A DNA stretch of 64,000 nucleotides from Oceanobacillus sojae (GTDB taxonomy: Bacteria; Bacillota; Bacilli; Bacillales; Amphibacillaceae): positions 62,001 through 126,000 of the forward strand of contig NZ_BJYM01000010.1 of NCBI RefSeq assembly GCF_007991515.1. Direction: 5' to 3'. The translations under genes were made by a program, and so were the position numbers. The notes below the pieces were generated by a model. The model was not told the DNA's origin and did not search any database. It was given only the letters and a program-made list of their open reading frames with translations. This document shows positions 61,372 through 64,000 of this stretch, piece after piece (the first letter of the stretch is position 1; every line of letters begins with the position of its first letter).

Positions 61372-62334
61372 TTACTTAAATAAATCAACAAACATATCAA
61401 TTGTCTGTTCAGAAGCGACTAAACCACTGTTTGTCCAGTTACTTTCATCTTCAATGTAGTAAACCTGATCATTTTTGACAACATCAGTATTGTTCCATAC
61501 ATTACTGTTTTTCAACGCTTCGATTCCTTCATCGTCTTCGTAGCCTAAAATAATCAGATGATCAGCATCAATCTCAGAAAGCTTTTCTAAAGAAATCGGG
61601 TTCCAGGCTTCTTCACCTTGTCCAAGCTCCTTGACAAGCTCAGGAACTTCTACACCCAGTTCATTGTAAATCATGTTTGCAGAGTGACGATTTTCCTCAA
61701 ATAAGAAGTATTTTCCGCCGACAACCCACATCATTGCTACAGATTCATCACCTAATGTATCATTCAGCTCTTCTTCCGCTGTTGCCACTTTTTCATCATA
61801 ATCTGCTAAAGCCTGTTCAGCTTCTTCTTCTTTTCCAAGGATTTCTCCAATTTTCTGTAAACGTACTTTCCAGTCACTTACTTCTTCCTCGGATAATACA
61901 TATGTTGGAGCAATCGCAGCATAGTCTTCATAAGAACCTTCATAGTTATCTAAAGTATGATCTAAAATAATAAGATCCGGCTCTATGCTAAGTACTTGCT
62001 CTAAAGGTAATGTCCATTCAATTGTTTCTACATCTGCTAAATCTTCTTCCAGATAGTCCTGAACACTTTCGCCAATTGCCCATTTTGCAACTGGTTTTTC
62101 ACCTAGTGCAATTAATGTATCTTCATTGTAAGAGGCAAGAATTTTTTCCGGATTTGCAGGAACAGTAACTTCTCCCATTTCCGAATCGACGGTGATTTCG
62201 GATGCTTCCTCTGGATCGTCAGATGTATTTGAATCATCAGACTTATTGTCATTACTATTGCCGCAAGCAGCAAGAAGTAATAGAGTGGTAAATATCAGCA
62301 TAAATAAATAATTTTTTTGCATAAATTTGTTCAT
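61372..62334 (-). CDS. Fe-siderophore substrate-binding lipoprotein
   Basis: 320 residues. Lipobox LLAAC with Cys24, an acidic linker, then a FeuA/YfiY-type two-lobed periplasmic-binding fold: EITVDSEMGEVTVPANPEKILAS in part and EQVLSIEPDLIILDH. It captures a ferric siderophore outside the membrane. Divergent from the permease genes, with Fur boxes between. AAAGGAGAA precedes the ATG. Confidence 0.9.
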   Translation of the reverse strand: MNKFMQKNYLFMLIFTTLLLLAACGNSNDNKSDDSNTSDDPEEASEITVDSEMGEVTVPANPEKILASYNEDTLIALGEKPVAKWAIGESVQDYLEEDLADVETIEWTLPLEQVLSIEPDLIILDHTLDNYEGSYEDYAAIAPTYVLSEEEVSDWKVRLQKIGEILGKEEEAEQALADYDEKVATAEEELNDTLGDESVAMMWVVGGKYFLFEENRHSANMIYNELGVEVPELVKELGQGEEAWNPISLEKLSEIDADHLIILGYEDDEGIEALKNSNVWNNTDVVKNDQVYYIEDESNWTNSGLVASEQTIDMFVDLFK

Positions 62335-62370
62335 CTCTTTTTCTCCTTTTATGTTATAATGAACGTCTAA

Positions 62371-62391
62371 CGATAATGATAATCAGTTTCA
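62371..62391. promoter_or_regulatory. Overlapping Fur boxes
   Basis: CGATAATGATAATCA (62371-62385) and TGATAATCAGTTTCA (62377-62391) each match the 15-base Fur consensus with two mismatches and overlap. They lie between divergent siderophore genes and could repress both. Confidence 0.8.
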
Positions 62392-62503
62392 ATTAGAAAG
62401 TCAATAAGTTATTTAAAAGCATGTTTTTATTGAATTTTAATTCTAAAAAACCAAATCATATTACAACCATATTTTATGATGAAATTATAGGAGTATACAA
62501 GAA

Positions 62504-63520
62504 ATGAGATTGTTTTCACGTTCTTCTCAGTTGACGAAGGTATTAATTAATATCATAGGGATTTACCTTGTTATTTTTTCAATTGGTGTGTCTATCTCTT
62601 ATGGCGCAACAACGATTGATTTACATACTGTCTGGCAGGCTGTGTTCAAATTCAGTCAAGGAGAGCAGGCCCATCAGGTTATTTGGGAGCTGCGTATTCC
62701 GCGTGCCTTGGCAGCTGTGCTGGTAGGCGCGTTTTTAGCTATGTCTGGAGCTGTAATGCAGGGAATGACACGTAATCCGCTCGCATCTCCGTCTATTATG
62801 GGAGTAACAGATGGGGCTGCGTTTATGCTTGTGATTATCCTGGCCTTTTACCCGGCGGTTTCCAGTGTTGGCTTAATGTTTGCTTCTTTTCTTGGGGCGG
62901 GTATAGCTGTAACTCTGGTGTTTTTAGTGGGATCCTTTTCAAGCAGTGGATTGACACCTGTTAAGCTGGCACTGGCCGGGGTCGCAATAGGGACCTTACT
63001 GCGGTCAGTTTCCTCCATTCTTTCACTGCATTTTCAGTTGGAGAAGGATATCGGATTTTGGCTTGCCGGCGGATTAGATGGAGCAGGATGGAATGCGGTA
63101 ATAATCCTTCTTATTGCTGGAGCAGCCGGGGTGATTTTAGCATTGTCGATTGCGAAGTCCATCACTGTTTTGAGCTTGGGAGACGATTTATCTACGGGAT
63201 TGGGACAGAATAATACACTTATTAAGATTACCGGTATTGTAGTTGTATTAATATTAACCGGTGCAGCAGTTTCTGTTGCAGGTTCTGTCGGTTTTGTCGG
63301 TTTGATTATTCCACATATTACGCGTTTTATTATTGGAACAGATTACCGCTGGATTATTCCTACCTCAGCAGTGTTAGGTGCTTTATTACTTGTGAATGCG
63401 GACCTTATTGCACGAATGATTAACGCCCCGTTCGAAACACCGGTAGGAGCAATAACCTCCATTATCGGTGTGCCATTCTTCCTCTATTTGGCCAGAGGCA
63501 GCGGGGGTGACAAAAAATGA
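62504..63520 (+). CDS. FecCD-type Fe-siderophore permease, first subunit
   Basis: 338 residues, about ten helices. ELRIPRALAAVLVGAFLAMSGAVMQG and GSVGFVGLIIPHITR are the FecCD signatures. Resembles YfiZ-like subunits. The stop codon overlaps the next start (ATGA), so the two subunits form a heterodimer. Works with the binding protein at 61372 and probably the ATPase at 59659. Confidence 0.92.
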   Translation: MRLFSRSSQLTKVLINIIGIYLVIFSIGVSISYGATTIDLHTVWQAVFKFSQGEQAHQVIWELRIPRALAAVLVGAFLAMSGAVMQGMTRNPLASPSIMGVTDGAAFMLVIILAFYPAVSSVGLMFASFLGAGIAVTLVFLVGSFSSSGLTPVKLALAGVAIGTLLRSVSSILSLHFQLEKDIGFWLAGGLDGAGWNAVIILLIAGAAGVILALSIAKSITVLSLGDDLSTGLGQNNTLIKITGIVVVLILTGAAVSVAGSVGFVGLIIPHITRFIIGTDYRWIIPTSAVLGALLLVNADLIARMINAPFETPVGAITSIIGVPFFLYLARGSGGDKK

Positions 63521-64000
63521 ATATATTAGAAAAACAAAAACGGCTCCGGTTTTGGACGATTATCAGTATATTAGTTATCGGGATTATTGTTTTTTCCTTT
63601 CTTAGTTTAAATCTGGGGGCGATTTCCATCTCGCCGAAAGAAGTGGTTCAAACACTGATGGGACAGGGATCAGACAGACAGGAGCTTGTGTTATTTAAAT
63701 TCCGGATGCCGGGAATTATTTTGGCATTATTAATTGGAGCAGGCTTGGCAGTTTCAGGAACGATTATGCAGGGTATCACACAAAACGGACTTGCTGACCC
63801 GGGAATATTAGGAATTAATTCAGGAGCAGGCTTTGCGATTGTTTTATTTCTTTATTTCTTTCAAGGAGTCATCCCGGCAACCAGCGCACTAAGTACCTAC
63901 ATGCTTCCGTTTATTGCTTTAATTGGGGCCTTTACGGCAGCAATTTTAATTTACGCCATTGCCTGGAAAAAAGGGGTATCACCGATTCGTCTTGTTTTAG
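63517..64000 (+). CDS. FecCD-type Fe-siderophore permease, second subunit (3' end outside window)
   Basis: Only the first 161 codons are visible; no stop occurs before the window edge. FRMPGIILALLIGAGLAVSGTIMQG and GLADPGILGINSGAGFAIV show the same family. Translationally coupled to the previous subunit; resembles YfhA-like partners. Confidence 0.9.
   Translation, partial: MNILEKQKRLRFWTIISILVIGIIVFSFLSLNLGAISISPKEVVQTLMGQGSDRQELVLFKFRMPGIILALLIGAGLAVSGTIMQGITQNGLADPGILGINSGAGFAIVLFLYFFQGVIPATSALSTYMLPFIALIGAFTAAILIYAIAWKKGVSPIRLVL

Noticed and set aside
1..64000. CRISPR array, toxin-antitoxin pair, restriction system, prophage or tRNA-linked island
   Set aside because: I saw no direct-repeat array, cas gene, methylase, integrase, phage structural gene or tRNA in the window.

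Overview
The window comes from an AT-rich, low-GC Gram-positive bacterium. Strong AGGAGG-type ribosome binding sites, sigma-A promoters, a SAM-I (S-box) riboswitch, a preQ1-I riboswitch, a cre site, a LexA box and Fur boxes all fit the family Bacillaceae. Gene content (CitST-type two-component system, MtnE-like aminotransferase, BrnQ, YusV-like siderophore ATPase, MhqR-like MarR, Vga-type ABC-F) suggests an Oceanobacillus/Virgibacillus-like genome; this placement is an inference from protein resemblance only. I saw no rRNA, tRNA, CRISPR array, intact insertion sequence or prophage. It reads as an ordinary chromosomal segment rich in transporters and regulators.

Layout. 1-4.6 kb: the end of a PTS-controlled antiterminator, a fructose-family PTS (EIIBC, EIIA), then a class I aldolase and a double-cupin protein, probably one sugar pathway of unknown substrate. 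4.8-10.6 kb: a serine hydrolase, small conserved proteins, a LexA-box-controlled Rpn/PD-(D/E)XK nuclease, and an acyltransferase-like/DUF6320 pair. 10.6-15.1 kb: a methionine block in which a SAM riboswitch precedes metN-metI and an FMN alpha-hydroxy-acid oxidase, with an MtnE-like aminotransferase just upstream. 15.4-20 kb: BrnQ, then a TetR regulator divergent from an ABC exporter with two identical-type operators. 20.4-31.3 kb: a CitS/CitT-like sensor pair with a CitMHS transporter under a cre site, ilvD, a UbiA-family enzyme, an MFS transporter and a DASS anion symporter.

31.6-40.2 kb holds three independent ABC export systems, each with its own regulator family: BcrAB-like with an XRE/AbrB-type regulator, a MerR/TipAS-controlled multidrug exporter, and a duplicated ATPase-permease set with a YtrA-type GntR. 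40.4-42.5 kb: an MFS transporter (with a coupled upstream ORF) and aroD. 43-49.6 kb: a 3-ketosteroid-dehydrogenase-like flavoprotein, an SDR dehydrogenase, a SRPBCC protein, catalase and two related TetR regulators. 49.7-55.7 kb: metA (with the acetyl-CoA-type residue Glu111), DUF3891, a preQ1-controlled QueT transporter, a two-domain VOC dioxygenase-like protein, a cation/Ca2+ antiporter, and an MhqD/MhqR-like hydrolase-repressor operon. 56-59.6 kb: FetAB-like transporter and a Vga-type ABC-F protein with a leader that can be folded as a ribosome-controlled terminator/antiterminator. 59.6-64 kb: a Fur-controlled siderophore uptake system split over two strands and running off the window end.

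The observations I rate highest are the SAM-riboswitch operon that pairs a methionine-type transporter with a hydroxy-acid oxidase (possible use of hydroxy-methionine), the ABC-F attenuator with its two upstream ORFs, and the LexA-type box placed exactly between the -35 and -10 of the Rpn nuclease gene.
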